A stretch of DNA of 36,702 bases, taken from DASXRA01 sp036558905 (GTDB lineage Bacteria > Actinomycetota > Actinomycetes > Mycobacteriales > Jatrophihabitantaceae). The stretch covers positions 1 through 36,702 of the forward strand of contig DATBER010000178.1 of assembly GCA_036558905.1 (NCBI GenBank). Direction: 5' to 3'. Made by a program: the position numbers and the translations under genes. The notes beneath the pieces were generated by a model. That model saw only the letters and a program-made list of their open reading frames with translations, was not told the DNA's origin and did not search any database. Position 1 is the first letter of the stretch. Each line of letters begins with the position of its first letter. Shown here one piece after another: positions 1 through 7,999 of this stretch.

Positions 1-231
1 CACTCGGCGAGTTGGAACGGCGGCAACATCGGCAGCCGCAGCACCTCGCACGGCTGCACCAACCTCAACGTCAACGATGCGGCGTGGTTCTACCGGTTCT
101 CGGTCCTCGGCGACGTGGTCACTTACACGAACACCCAGACCAGAAACGTGATGCCGTCCTGGGACGGTTGGGGCTGGTGGAACGTGCCGTGGTCGCAGTG
201 GCAGCAGGGCAACCTGCTCCATAACCAGTGA
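1..231 (+). CDS. L,D-transpeptidase (YkuD domain), C-terminal part
   Basis: The reading frame is open from base 1 and ends at TGA 229-231, giving 76 residues. The 5' end lies outside the window. It contains SHGCTNL (residues 19-25 of the fragment), which matches the SHGC-x-N/R active-site motif of YkuD-type L,D-transpeptidases; C22 is the likely nucleophile. These enzymes act outside the membrane and make 3-3 cross-links between meso-diaminopimelate residues of peptidoglycan, and they are common in actinobacteria. After the catalytic motif there is a Trp-rich tail (WDGWGWWNVPWSQW), as in the C-terminal extension of many actinobacterial Ldt proteins. Signal peptide and immunoglobulin-like domains, usual in this group, cannot be checked here. 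The family call is firm; the exact paralogue is not. Confidence 0.88.
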   Translation, partial: HSASWNGGNIGSRSTSHGCTNLNVNDAAWFYRFSVLGDVVTYTNTQTRNVMPSWDGWGWWNVPWSQWQQGNLLHNQ

Positions 232-250
232 CGTCGCGTACGTCTGAGAG

Positions 251-280
251 GATGGCCCGGTGAACTACCGCCGGGCCATC
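251..280 (+). terminator. Hairpin terminator after the L,D-transpeptidase gene
   Basis: A perfect 10-bp inverted repeat (GATGGCCCGG / CCGGGCCATC) with a 10-base loop begins 19 bases after the stop codon. There is no U-tract, as is usual for terminators in high-GC actinobacteria. The loop contains a second small dyad (CGGT / ACCG). It separates the transpeptidase gene from ftsY. Confidence 0.7.
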
Positions 281-342
281 GTCGTGTCGAGCGGTCCGTT
301 CCGTGTAGCGGCGGGCGCTCGCGTTAGGAGCAGGAACACCTC

Positions 343-1533
343 GTGATCGTGCTGTGGATCGTCCTCGCCATCGTCGTGGTCGCGGCGATCGCGATCGCCG
401 GCTTCGTCGTGACGCGGGGGCGCGCGGCGCGCGGGCGGGCCAAGCCGCCGGCCGCGCCGGGGTCCGGAGCCGAGCAGCGTCCGCCCTCGGCCGGCCCGGC
501 CGTCCTCGAACGACCCGAGGCTCCCCAAGCGCCCGATGTCGCCGGCCCGGTCGAGGTCGCCGAGCCGCCGCTCGCCGCCGAGCCGATCCCGCTGGAGACG
601 CCCGAACCGACCGCCGGCCGGCTGCGGCGCCTGCGGGCCCGGCTGGCCCGCTCGCAGTCGACGCTCGGGCGGGGCCTGCTGGCCGTGCTGTCCCGCGACC
701 AGCTCGACGACGAGGCCTGGGAAGAGGTCGAGGAGGCGCTGCTGACCGCCGATGTCGGCGTCGGCGCGACCGGCGAGATCGTCGAGCGGCTGCGCACCCG
801 CACCAAGGTCCAGGGCACCCGCAGCCCGGCCGAGCTGCGCGCGCTGCTGGCCGACGAGCTGGTGACCGCCCTGCGGCCCGAGCTCGACCGGACGCTGCAC
901 ACCGTGCCGCACGACGGGCGGCCGGCCGTCGTCCTGGTCGTCGGCGTCAACGGCACCGGCAAGACCACCACCTGCGGCAAGCTGGCCCGCGTGCTCGTCG
1001 CCGACGGGCGCACCGTGCTGCTCGGCGCGGCCGACACGTTCCGGGCCGCCGCGGCCGACCAGCTGCAGACCTGGGGTTCGCGGGTCGGCGCGCATACGGT
1101 GCGCGGCCCCGAGGGCGGCGACCCGGCCAGCGTCGCCTTCGACGCGGTGCGCGAGGGCGCCGAGCAGAAGGTCGACGCGGTGCTGATCGACACGGCCGGG
1201 CGGCTGCACACCAAGACCGGCCTGATGGACGAGCTGGGCAAGGTCAAGCGTGTCGCCGAACGGCAGGGCCCCGTCGACGAGACGCTGCTCGTCCTGGACG
1301 CCACCACCGGCCAGAACGGGCTGGCCCAGGCCCGCGTGTTCACCGAGGTCGTCGACGTCACCGGCATCGTGCTGACCAAGCTCGACGGCACGGCCAAGGG
1401 CGGCATCGTGCTGAGCGTGCAGCGCGATCTGGGCGTCCCGGTCAAGTTGGTCGGCCTGGGCGAGGGGGCCGACGACCTGGCCCCGTTCGAGCCCGACCAG
1501 TTCGTCGACGCGCTGCTCGGTGAACCGGCCTGA
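343..1533 (+). CDS. ftsY: Signal recognition particle receptor FtsY
   Basis: FtsY is the membrane receptor for the SRP (Ffh plus 4.5S RNA) and delivers ribosomes making membrane proteins to SecYEG, using GTP. The 396-residue protein starts with one hydrophobic segment (residues 2-23), a membrane anchor typical of actinobacterial FtsY. An acidic, Pro-rich linker follows to about residue 90, then the NG domain. GTPase motifs seen: G1 GVNGTGKTTT (201-210), DTFRAAA (231-237), G3 DTAGR (283-287) and G4 TKLDGTAKGG (345-354). The GTG start at 343 is preceded by TAGGAG 12 bases upstream, and starting there retains the anchor. In other actinobacteria ftsY is often followed directly by amtB-glnB-glnD and ffh; here a threonine operon and two minus-strand genes lie between. 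Confidence 0.97.
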   Translation: MIVLWIVLAIVVVAAIAIAGFVVTRGRAARGRAKPPAAPGSGAEQRPPSAGPAVLERPEAPQAPDVAGPVEVAEPPLAAEPIPLETPEPTAGRLRRLRARLARSQSTLGRGLLAVLSRDQLDDEAWEEVEEALLTADVGVGATGEIVERLRTRTKVQGTRSPAELRALLADELVTALRPELDRTLHTVPHDGRPAVVLVVGVNGTGKTTTCGKLARVLVADGRTVLLGAADTFRAAAADQLQTWGSRVGAHTVRGPEGGDPASVAFDAVREGAEQKVDAVLIDTAGRLHTKTGLMDELGKVKRVAERQGPVDETLLVLDATTGQNGLAQARVFTEVVDVTGIVLTKLDGTAKGGIVLSVQRDLGVPVKLVGLGEGADDLAPFEPDQFVDALLGEPA

Positions 1534-1598
1534 GCCGAGCCCGGCCGCGCACCACCGTGAACGGCTCCCGAGGGGCAAGGCGCGGCGGGCCGCACCCT

Positions 1599-1604
1599 TA
1601 AGCT
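1599..1604 (+). promoter_or_regulatory. Possible -10 box for tdh
   Basis: TAAGCT fits the actinobacterial -10 pattern TAnnnT and lies 34 bases before the tdh start. A transcript from about 1611 would carry the strong Shine-Dalgarno AGGGAGG (1627-1633). No convincing -35 box is visible, so this is tentative. Confidence 0.35.
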
Positions 1605-1638
1605 GGAGCCTGCGCGACGAGGCGCGAGGGAGGTTCTG

Positions 1639-2670
1639 GTGAAGGCGCTATACAAGGCGGGGGCGGCGCCCGGCCTGGAGCTGGTCGACCGGCCCGAGCC
1701 GCAGGTCGGTCCGGGTGAGGTCAAGATCCGGGTGCTGCGCACCGGCATCTGCGGCACGGACCTGCACATCGACGCGTGGGACGACTGGGCCGCCGGCGCG
1801 GTGAACGCTCCGCTGATCGCCGGCCACGAGTTCGCCGGCGAGGTCGTCGACATCGGCGACGGGGTGCGTGACATCAAGGTCGGCGACCTCGTCTCCGGCG
1901 AGGGCCACATCGTCTGCGGCACCTGCCGTAACTGCCGGGCCGGCCGGCGGCACCTGTGCATCCGCACGGTCGGGATCGGCGTCAACCGCAACGGTGCGTT
2001 CGCCGAGTACATGGTGCTGCCGGAGAGCAACGCCTGGGTCCAGCCGCCCGGTTTCGACCCCGATCTGGCCGCGATCTTCGATCCGTTCGGCAACGCCGTG
2101 CACACCGCGCTGCAGTTCCCGGTGGCGGGCGAGGACGTGCTGATCACCGGGGCCGGGCCGATCGGGCTGATGGCGGCCGCTGTGGTGCGCCACGTCGGGG
2201 CCCGGTTCGTGGTGATCACCGACGTCAGCGAGCCGCGGCTGGAGCTGGCCGACCGGATGGGCGTCGACCTGGCCGTCGACGTGCGCGGGCACTCGATCAC
2301 CGAGGCCCAGGAACAGCTGGGCATGGTCGAGGGCTTCGACATCGGCCTGGAGATGAGCGGCAACCCGGCCGCCCTGCCCGAGATGATCACCAACCTGAAC
2401 CACGGCGGGCGGATCGCGATGCTCGGCCTGCCCAGTTCGTCCTTCGACATCGACTGGGCGAAGGTCGTCACGCACATGATCACGATCCGGGGCGTGTACG
2501 GGCGGGAGATGTACGAGACGTGGTACGCGATGAGCGCGATGCTGCGTTCCGGGCTGGACATCTCGGCGGTGATCACCGACCGATTCCCGGCCACCAAGTG
2601 GCGGGAGGCGTTCGACACAGCCCGGGCCGGCCGGGGCGGCAAGGTGGTTCTCGACTGGACGGAGCTGTAG
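1639..2670 (+). CDS. tdh: L-threonine 3-dehydrogenase
   Basis: This enzyme oxidises L-threonine to 2-amino-3-ketobutyrate with NAD+, the first step of threonine conversion to glycine. It is a 343-residue zinc-dependent medium-chain dehydrogenase (E. coli Tdh has 341). Catalytic zinc ligands are C38, H63 and E64 (AGHEFAGE). The structural zinc site is C93, C96, C99 and C107. The stretch VGIGVNRNGAFAEY (111-124) is characteristic of threonine dehydrogenases. The NAD-binding GAGPIG is at 171-176 with D195 and R200 after the second strand, as in NAD-specific members. The GTG start has Shine-Dalgarno AGGGAGG five bases upstream. The stop abuts the kbl start, so the two are translationally coupled. 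Confidence 0.96.
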   Translation: MKALYKAGAAPGLELVDRPEPQVGPGEVKIRVLRTGICGTDLHIDAWDDWAAGAVNAPLIAGHEFAGEVVDIGDGVRDIKVGDLVSGEGHIVCGTCRNCRAGRRHLCIRTVGIGVNRNGAFAEYMVLPESNAWVQPPGFDPDLAAIFDPFGNAVHTALQFPVAGEDVLITGAGPIGLMAAAVVRHVGARFVVITDVSEPRLELADRMGVDLAVDVRGHSITEAQEQLGMVEGFDIGLEMSGNPAALPEMITNLNHGGRIAMLGLPSSSFDIDWAKVVTHMITIRGVYGREMYETWYAMSAMLRSGLDISAVITDRFPATKWREAFDTARAGRGGKVVLDWTEL

Positions 2671-3849
2671 ATGTACGGGATTCGCGACGAGCTGAAGGCA
2701 ACGCTCGATGAGATTCGTACAGCGGGGCTGTACAAGAACGAGCGTGAGCTGGCTTCGCCGCAGTCGGCACACGTGCAGTCGGGCGGCAACGACGTGCTTA
2801 ACTTCTGCGCCAACAACTACCTCGGGCTGGCCGACCACCCGACCCTGATCGAAGCGGCCAAGAACGCCCTGGACGAATGGGGCTTCGGCATGGCCAGCGT
2901 GCGATTCATCTGTGGCACGCAGACGCAGCACACGGCACTGGAGCGGCGGCTGTCCGAGTTCCTGCGCACCGACGCCACGATCCTGTACTCGTCGTGCTTC
3001 GACGCCAACGGTGGCGTGTTCGAAGTGCTGCTCGACGAGAACGACGCCGTCATCTCCGACGAGCTCAACCACGCGTCGATCATCGACGGCATCCGGCTCT
3101 GCAAGGCGGCCCGCTACCGTTACCGCAACCGGGACATGGCCGATCTCGAGGCGCAACTGGTCGCGGCCGCCGACGCCCGGCGCCGGCTGATCGTCACCGA
3201 TGGTGTGTTCTCGATGGACGGCTACCTGGCCCCGCTCGACGAGATCTGCAGCCTGGCTGAGCAGCACAACGCGATGGTCATGGTCGACGACTCGCACGCG
3301 GTCGGGTTCATGGGACCGACCGGGGCCGGCACGCCGGAGCTGTTCGGGGTGCAGGACCGGGTCGACGTCGTCACCGGCACCCTGGGCAAGGCGCTCGGCG
3401 GCGCGTCCGGCGGCTACGTCAGCGCCCGGGCCGAGATCGTCGAGTTGCTGCGCCAGCGTTCACGGCCCTACCTGTTCTCGAACGCCGTCGCCCCGGCGGT
3501 GGTCGCGGGCTCGTTGGCCGCGATCGACCTGGTGGCCGGAAGCGACGAGCAGCGCGCGGCGTTGCGCCGCAACACCGATCTGTTCCGCCGCCGGATGGGT
3601 GAGGAGGGCTTCGACGTACTGCCCGGCGAGCACCCGATCACGCCGGTGATGTTCGGCGACGCCGCCCTGGCCGGGCGCATCGCCGACGTGATGCTCGGCG
3701 AGGGCGTCTATGTCATCGCGTTCTCCTACCCGGTCGTCCCCAAGGGCAAGGCGCGCATCCGGGTGCAGCTGTCGGCGGCGCACTCTGAGGCTGACGTCGA
3801 GACTTGCGTGCGGGCGTTCGTGGCTGCCCGTGCCAAGGTCGCTGCGTGA
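2671..3849 (+). CDS. kbl: 2-amino-3-ketobutyrate coenzyme A ligase (glycine C-acetyltransferase)
   Basis: Kbl cleaves 2-amino-3-ketobutyrate with CoA to glycine and acetyl-CoA, using PLP; it takes the unstable product of Tdh directly. The 392-residue protein is an alpha-oxoamine synthase-type fold I enzyme, close to E. coli Kbl in length. Visible residues: the PLP lysine K240 in GTLGKALGG, DDSHAVG (206-212) with the cofactor-binding Asp and His, and the SVRFICGTQ segment (76-84). The ATG at 2671 immediately follows the tdh stop (TAGATG). The start of the next gene overlaps the kbl stop by four bases, so tdh-kbl-SDR form one operon. Confidence 0.96.
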   Translation: MYGIRDELKATLDEIRTAGLYKNERELASPQSAHVQSGGNDVLNFCANNYLGLADHPTLIEAAKNALDEWGFGMASVRFICGTQTQHTALERRLSEFLRTDATILYSSCFDANGGVFEVLLDENDAVISDELNHASIIDGIRLCKAARYRYRNRDMADLEAQLVAAADARRRLIVTDGVFSMDGYLAPLDEICSLAEQHNAMVMVDDSHAVGFMGPTGAGTPELFGVQDRVDVVTGTLGKALGGASGGYVSARAEIVELLRQRSRPYLFSNAVAPAVVAGSLAAIDLVAGSDEQRAALRRNTDLFRRRMGEEGFDVLPGEHPITPVMFGDAALAGRIADVMLGEGVYVIAFSYPVVPKGKARIRVQLSAAHSEADVETCVRAFVAARAKVAA

Positions 3850-4514
3850 CGAATCCGGTCCTGCTGATCGTCGGCGCGGGGCCGCGGCTGGGCGAGGCCG
3901 TGGCCCGCCGGTTCGGCCGCGACGGGTACGACGTGGCGCTGATCGCCCGCGACGAGGCCCGGCTGGCCGAGCTCGGCGGGCGGTTGAAGGACGACGGGGT
4001 CACCGCGGGCTGGGCCGGCGCCGACATCGCCGACGCCGCCGGGCTGACGGCCGCCATCGAACGTATCGCCCAGCACTCCGGGCGCATCGACGTGCTGCTG
4101 CACAACGTGTCGGTGTGGCGTGACGCGTCCGCGCTGGAGTTGTCGGCGGCCGACCTGCTGGCCGACCTGGCCGTCGGCGCGGCCAGCCTGCTGACCGCCA
4201 CCCAGGCGGTCGCGCCGCTGATGCGGGCAGCCGGCCGGGGCACCGTCTTGGCCACCGGCTCGGGCGCGGCCGATCACCCGGCGCCGGGCGCCGCCAGCCT
4301 GGGCCCGCAGAAGGCGGCGCTGCGGTCGCTCGTCCGGTCGCTGGCCGCCGAGCTGGCCCCGGACGGCGTGCACTGCGCCACGGTCACGGTCCGCGGCGCC
4401 ATCCAGGACGGCACCCCGCTGGCGCCGGCGCGCGTCGCCGAGGTGTACGCCGAGCTGGTCGCCGAGACGGCCGGCCCGCCGTCGGCGTGGCGCACGGTCG
4501 TCGACCTGCCCTGA
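3846..4514 (+). CDS. Short-chain dehydrogenase/reductase-like protein lacking the catalytic tyrosine
   Basis: A 222-residue Rossmann-fold protein of the SDR superfamily. The nucleotide-binding turn is GAGPRLG (10-16), followed by a typical strand and an Arg/Asp-rich cofactor region (LIARDEARL). N87 of the HNVS segment corresponds to the SDR NNAG motif. The catalytic YxxxK is not intact: the lysine (K156 in LGPQKAA) is present but the tyrosine position is L152. The protein may therefore be a non-canonical or inactive reductase, or act through another residue. The GTG start at 3846 overlaps the kbl stop (GTGA) with AAGG seven bases upstream; an in-frame upstream ATG at 3804 lies within kbl and would add residues before the Rossmann fold. 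Its place in the operon suggests a link to threonine or glycine metabolism, but no substrate can be named. Confidence 0.8.
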   Translation: MTNPVLLIVGAGPRLGEAVARRFGRDGYDVALIARDEARLAELGGRLKDDGVTAGWAGADIADAAGLTAAIERIAQHSGRIDVLLHNVSVWRDASALELSAADLLADLAVGAASLLTATQAVAPLMRAAGRGTVLATGSGAADHPAPGAASLGPQKAALRSLVRSLAAELAPDGVHCATVTVRGAIQDGTPLAPARVAEVYAELVAETAGPPSAWRTVVDLP

Positions 4515-4520
4515 GCTGAG

Positions 4521-4569
4521 CCGATCGTGCACCCTCGGCCGCGTCCGGCGGCCGAGGGTGCACGATCGG
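4521..4569. terminator. Perfect 22-bp hairpin, bidirectional terminator
   Basis: Arms 4521-4542 and 4548-4569 are perfect reverse complements, with a five-base loop (GTCCG). It lies between the convergent SDR gene (stop at 4514) and the MerR regulator gene (stop at 4574), so it can end transcription from both sides. The stem is unusually long and mismatch-free. Confidence 0.8.
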
Positions 4570-4573
4570 AAAG

Positions 4574-5344
4574 TCAGAGATCGTGGCGGGCGGCGTTGGC
4601 CAAGATTGCGTCGTGCACGTACTGGGCCAGGCCGTCGGCCGCGTCGTTGTAAGTCTTGGTGAACCGCTCGTCCGCCACGTACATCTGCGCCAGGCAGCGG
4701 TGCATCTCGTACCCGCAGTCGTAGAACCACCGGCTGATGTACTGCCGGTGCGCCTCGGCCAGGTCCATGGCCGGCTCGCCGTCGGCCGGCTGTCCGGAGC
4801 GCATCGCCTCGACGAAGTCACGCAGGCCGGCGTCGCCCTCCTCCTTGATCGTGACCCAGTCGGCCTTGCTGTACGTCGCGGCCCGGCGCTGCGACTCGCG
4901 GAACTCGTCCGTGTCGCCCCACCGCTGCTCGGCCTCCTCGGCCCACTCGCCGCCGACCTTGTCCGTGCCGAACACCTCGAACTGCTCCTCGGGCGTCAAC
5001 TGCATGCCCATCTGGTACGCCTCCATCTCCTTCTCCAGGGCGGCGATCATCGCCTGCAGCCGCTCGATGCGTTCGCGCAGCAGGCGGTGCTGGCGCCGCA
5101 GGTGCGCGGCGGCGTCCGACTCGGGGTCGGCCAGGATGGTCGCAATCTCATCGAGTGCGAACCCGAGCTCACGGTAGAAGAGGATGCGGCGCAGCCGCTC
5201 CAGATCGGTGTCGGTGTAGACGCGGTAGCCGGCCGGTGTGCGCTCGGTCGGCGAGAGCAGGCCGATCTCGTCGTAGTGGTGCAGCGTGCGCACCGTGACT
5301 CCGGACAGGTGGGCCACCTGGCCGACCGTGTAACTCGTGTTCAC
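4574..5344 (-). CDS. MerR-family regulator of the TipAL type (TipAS thiopeptide-binding domain)
   Basis: The 256-residue protein has an N-terminal MerR winged helix (TVGQVAHLSGVTVRTLHHYD, from residue 6), a dimerisation coiled coil (about 78-112) and a C-terminal TipAS domain (about 115-256). TipAL of Streptomyces lividans (about 253 residues) activates its own promoter and binds thiopeptides such as thiostrepton covalently through a cysteine. Here C210 and C217 (FYDCGYEMHRC) match the two cysteines I recall in the TipAS pocket. The GTG start at 5344 gives the complete MerR domain. There is no clear Shine-Dalgarno, but a tipA-like promoter predicts a transcript that begins at the start codon. 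The likely role is drug sensing with autoregulation. A shorter in-frame product consisting only of TipAS, as known for tipA, is possible but not demonstrated. Confidence 0.92.
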   Translation of the reverse strand: MNTSYTVGQVAHLSGVTVRTLHHYDEIGLLSPTERTPAGYRVYTDTDLERLRRILFYRELGFALDEIATILADPESDAAAHLRRQHRLLRERIERLQAMIAALEKEMEAYQMGMQLTPEEQFEVFGTDKVGGEWAEEAEQRWGDTDEFRESQRRAATYSKADWVTIKEEGDAGLRDFVEAMRSGQPADGEPAMDLAEAHRQYISRWFYDCGYEMHRCLAQMYVADERFTKTYNDAADGLAQYVHDAILANAARHDL

Positions 5345-5351
5345 GGCGACC

Positions 5352-5382
5352 AGGCTGCACTCTCACGCCACGTCAGGGTCAA
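5352..5382 (-). promoter_or_regulatory. tipA-like MerR promoter/operator with 19-bp spacer
   Basis: Reading the minus strand, -35 TTGACC (5377-5382) and -10 CAGCCT (5352-5357) are separated by exactly 19 bp, the long spacer typical of MerR-activated promoters. The spacer holds a near-palindrome, CTGACG-TGG-CGTGAG (one mismatch). From memory the tipA promoter has TTGCAC, a 19-bp spacer with CTCACG-TCA-CGTGAG, and CAGCGT, so the resemblance is close. The predicted start site falls at or next to the GTG codon (5344). The -35 overlaps the pepN stop codon. Confidence 0.75.
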
Positions 5383-7829
5383 GCGAACTTCTCCCGGGAG
5401 GCCAGTGCCCGGCGCAGGTCGTCGGCCGCGTCGACGATCGAGCGGCGGATGCCGGCGTCGAGGTCGTCGGCGGCCAGCGCCGCATCCGAACGGTCCAGCG
5501 TGTCCCGCGACACGGCCGTGCGAGGGTAGGCCAGGTCGGCCACCCTGCTCACGACCCAGCCCTGCCGGAACCCGCCGGTCGCCGGTATCTCGGCGAAGTA
5601 GCGCTCGACGTAAGGGGCCGTGAGCTCGGTCTGGGCCGGGTGCCAGAACCCACCGCCCAGCGCGTAGAGCTCGTAGTTGGAGACCTTCGGGTCGGTCATC
5701 AGGGTCCGCCAGGCGGCCGCCTTGGCGTCGGCGTTCGGCAGCACGGCCCGGCAGCCGGCGGCGTGCACCTCGCCCTGGGCGCTGCGATCGCGGGCCTGCT
5801 CGGCGTCGATCGCGGCCGCGTCGATCGCGCCGAGCGCGGCCAGCCGCTCGACCACGGCCCAGCGCAGCTCGTCGTCGACGACCAGGCCGTCCGGTACGGA
5901 CGAACCGCCCAGCCAGCCCTGCAGCGCCTCGACGGCGTCGGTCGCGGCGACGTAGGCCCGGGCCGCCGCCAACTGCGCGCCCGACCCGGGATCGGCCGCC
6001 CGCATGGTCCGCTCGGCGACGCCGGCCAGCCGCTGGGTCGCCTCGGCTCGGGCGGACCCTGACGGCAGGTAGACGCCGACGAGCGCGTCGAGCGCCCAGG
6101 CGGTCAGCGTGGTGAACACGGTGTCGACCTCGCCGACGACGCCGGCCTCGACGATGTCCAGGGCCAGCTCCGGTGAGAGCTCGGCGTCGGCCACCGCCAG
6201 GCGCAGCGCGTTCCACACCGCGATCCGAGTGAGTGGATCGGGCAGGGCCGGCAACCGGGCCGGCATCTGCCGCCAGGTGTCGGCGTCGAAGGCGATCTTG
6301 GCCCAGCTGTCGTCGCCGGCGTCGGGCAGCACGAGTGCCGGCGCGGCGCCGGCCGGCAGGGTGACGGGGTCGAGCAGCACGGCCGGCCGGCGGGCCAGCT
6401 CGCGGCCCTGCTCGTCGAAGGCGGCGACGGCCACGGCGTGCGGCCGGTCGGCGTCGCCGGTGCGGTGCACGGTCGGGTTGCCGCCGTCGGGGCTCACGCG
6501 CAGGGTGTCCAGGCCGGACGTGCGCAGCCAGACGGTGGCCCACTTCTCCAGGTCCTGGGCGCCGGCCGCGGTCCAGGCGGCGATCAGGTCGGCGAACGTC
6601 GCGTTGCCGTACATGTGGGTACGGAAGTACTCGCGCAGGCCGGCCAGCAGCGTGTCGTCGCCCAGCCGCAGGGCGAGCTGGCGCAGGACGGCGGCGCCCT
6701 TGGCGTAGGAGATGCCGTCGAAGTCGCTGAGCGCCCGGCGGGCGTCGGCGGCGCCGTTGCCGGCCACCGGGTGGGTGGACGGACGACGGTCGGCCGCATA
6801 ACCCCAGGCCTTGCGCCGGGCGCCGAACTCGACCCACGCGTGGTGGTCGGTGGTCGCGTCGCAGACCCGGTGGCCCAAGTACTCGGCGAAGGATTCGTTC
6901 AGCCACAGGTCGTCCCACCAGCGCATAGTCACCAGGTTGCCGAACCACTGGTGGGCCATCTCGTGCGCGATCGTGACGGCGCGCCGGGTCCGCTCGGCCG
7001 CGGTGACCCGGGAGCGGAACACGTACGACTCGCGGAACGTGACGCAGCCGGGATTCTCCATCGCGCCGGCGTTGAAGTCTGGCACGAACGCCTGGTGGTA
7101 CTCACCCCACGGGTAGCGGATGCCGAACAGGCGGTGGTACTCGTCGAGGAACTTCGCCGTGACGTCCAGGATCTCGGGCGCCTCGGCGTCGAGCGCGCGG
7201 GCCAGCGACGCGCGGGTGTGCACGCCGAGCCGAATGCCGTCGTGCTCGCCGATCACCGAGTGGTAGGGGCCGGCGACCACAGTGGCGAAGTAGGTCGAGA
7301 CCGGGTGCGGGCTCTCGATGCGCCACCGCCCGGGGCTAAGCGCTCGGGCCGGGCCGTTGCCGATCACGGTCCAGTCGGGCGGGCAGGTGACCTGGAGCCG
7401 AAGCGGCGCCTTGAGGTCGGGCTGGTCGAAGCAGGCGAACCACCGGGGCGCGGCGTCGAGAAACGACATGGCGTACAGGTAGGCCCGCCCGTCGATCGGA
7501 TCGACCTGGCGGTGCAGACCCTCGCCGTCGTGCGAGTAGGTCATGGCGGCCTCGACGACCAGGTCGTTGTCGGCGGCGAGACCGGTCAGCGGCAGCCTGC
7601 GACCGGCCAGCGTGCTGACGTCGAGATCGCGGCCGTTGAGCCGGGCCGCGTGCAGCCGGTGCGGCGCGACGTCGAGAAACGTGGTGGCGTCCGGCGTGGC
7701 GGTGAACCGGATGGTGGTGGTCGACCCGAACAGCTCGTCGCCCTTTGTGAGGTCGAGGCTGACGTCGTACGCGGTGACCTGGATGAGCTGGGCCCGGCGC
7801 TGGGCCTCGTCGTGGGTGAGTGGTGTCAC
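5379..7829 (-). CDS. pepN: Aminopeptidase N (M1 zinc metallopeptidase)
   Basis: An M1-family aminopeptidase that removes N-terminal residues from peptides, probably in the cytoplasm, as no signal peptide is visible. The 816 residues are close to the 850 or so usual for actinobacterial PepN. Key features are the exopeptidase motif GAMENPG (255-261) and the zinc site HEMAHQW (289-295) with ligands H289, H293 and E312 and catalytic E290. A large helical C-terminal half (about 500-816) follows, as in the ERAP1-like domain. The GTG start at 7829 gives an N-terminus beginning MTPLTHDEAQRRA, which matches the family. It lies divergent from amtB across a 170-bp gap and upstream of the TipAL-like gene on the same strand. 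Confidence 0.94.
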   Translation of the reverse strand: MTPLTHDEAQRRAQLIQVTAYDVSLDLTKGDELFGSTTTIRFTATPDATTFLDVAPHRLHAARLNGRDLDVSTLAGRRLPLTGLAADNDLVVEAAMTYSHDGEGLHRQVDPIDGRAYLYAMSFLDAAPRWFACFDQPDLKAPLRLQVTCPPDWTVIGNGPARALSPGRWRIESPHPVSTYFATVVAGPYHSVIGEHDGIRLGVHTRASLARALDAEAPEILDVTAKFLDEYHRLFGIRYPWGEYHQAFVPDFNAGAMENPGCVTFRESYVFRSRVTAAERTRRAVTIAHEMAHQWFGNLVTMRWWDDLWLNESFAEYLGHRVCDATTDHHAWVEFGARRKAWGYAADRRPSTHPVAGNGAADARRALSDFDGISYAKGAAVLRQLALRLGDDTLLAGLREYFRTHMYGNATFADLIAAWTAAGAQDLEKWATVWLRTSGLDTLRVSPDGGNPTVHRTGDADRPHAVAVAAFDEQGRELARRPAVLLDPVTLPAGAAPALVLPDAGDDSWAKIAFDADTWRQMPARLPALPDPLTRIAVWNALRLAVADAELSPELALDIVEAGVVGEVDTVFTTLTAWALDALVGVYLPSGSARAEATQRLAGVAERTMRAADPGSGAQLAAARAYVAATDAVEALQGWLGGSSVPDGLVVDDELRWAVVERLAALGAIDAAAIDAEQARDRSAQGEVHAAGCRAVLPNADAKAAAWRTLMTDPKVSNYELYALGGGFWHPAQTELTAPYVERYFAEIPATGGFRQGWVVSRVADLAYPRTAVSRDTLDRSDAALAADDLDAGIRRSIVDAADDLRRALASREKFA

Positions 7830-7883
7830 GCGCTCACGCTACTTGCCCGGGATGTCCCGTGGGCTGCGCCACCGGCCGAGGTG

Positions 7884-7899
7884 TTCACACGACCGAAAC
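7884..7899 (+). promoter_or_regulatory. Possible GlnR-binding half box upstream of amtB
   Basis: TTCAC-ACGACC-GAAAC fits the GlnR a-site/b-site pattern gTnAc-n6-GaAAc with one mismatch at the first base. A second repeat 22 bp downstream is poor (GGGCC-n6-GTTAA). It lies about 100 bp before the amtB start, a sensible place for an activator. GlnR is the known nitrogen regulator of amtB-glnK-glnD in Streptomyces and mycobacteria; its action here is inferred. Confidence 0.45.
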
Positions 7900-7999
7900 A
7901 GAGCCGGGCCATCGGAGTTAACAGCCCGCCGCCAACCTGTGGGCCAACGACGCGACGCCGCGTACCGACACGACCCACATCTACGAAACGGGGGCGCCC

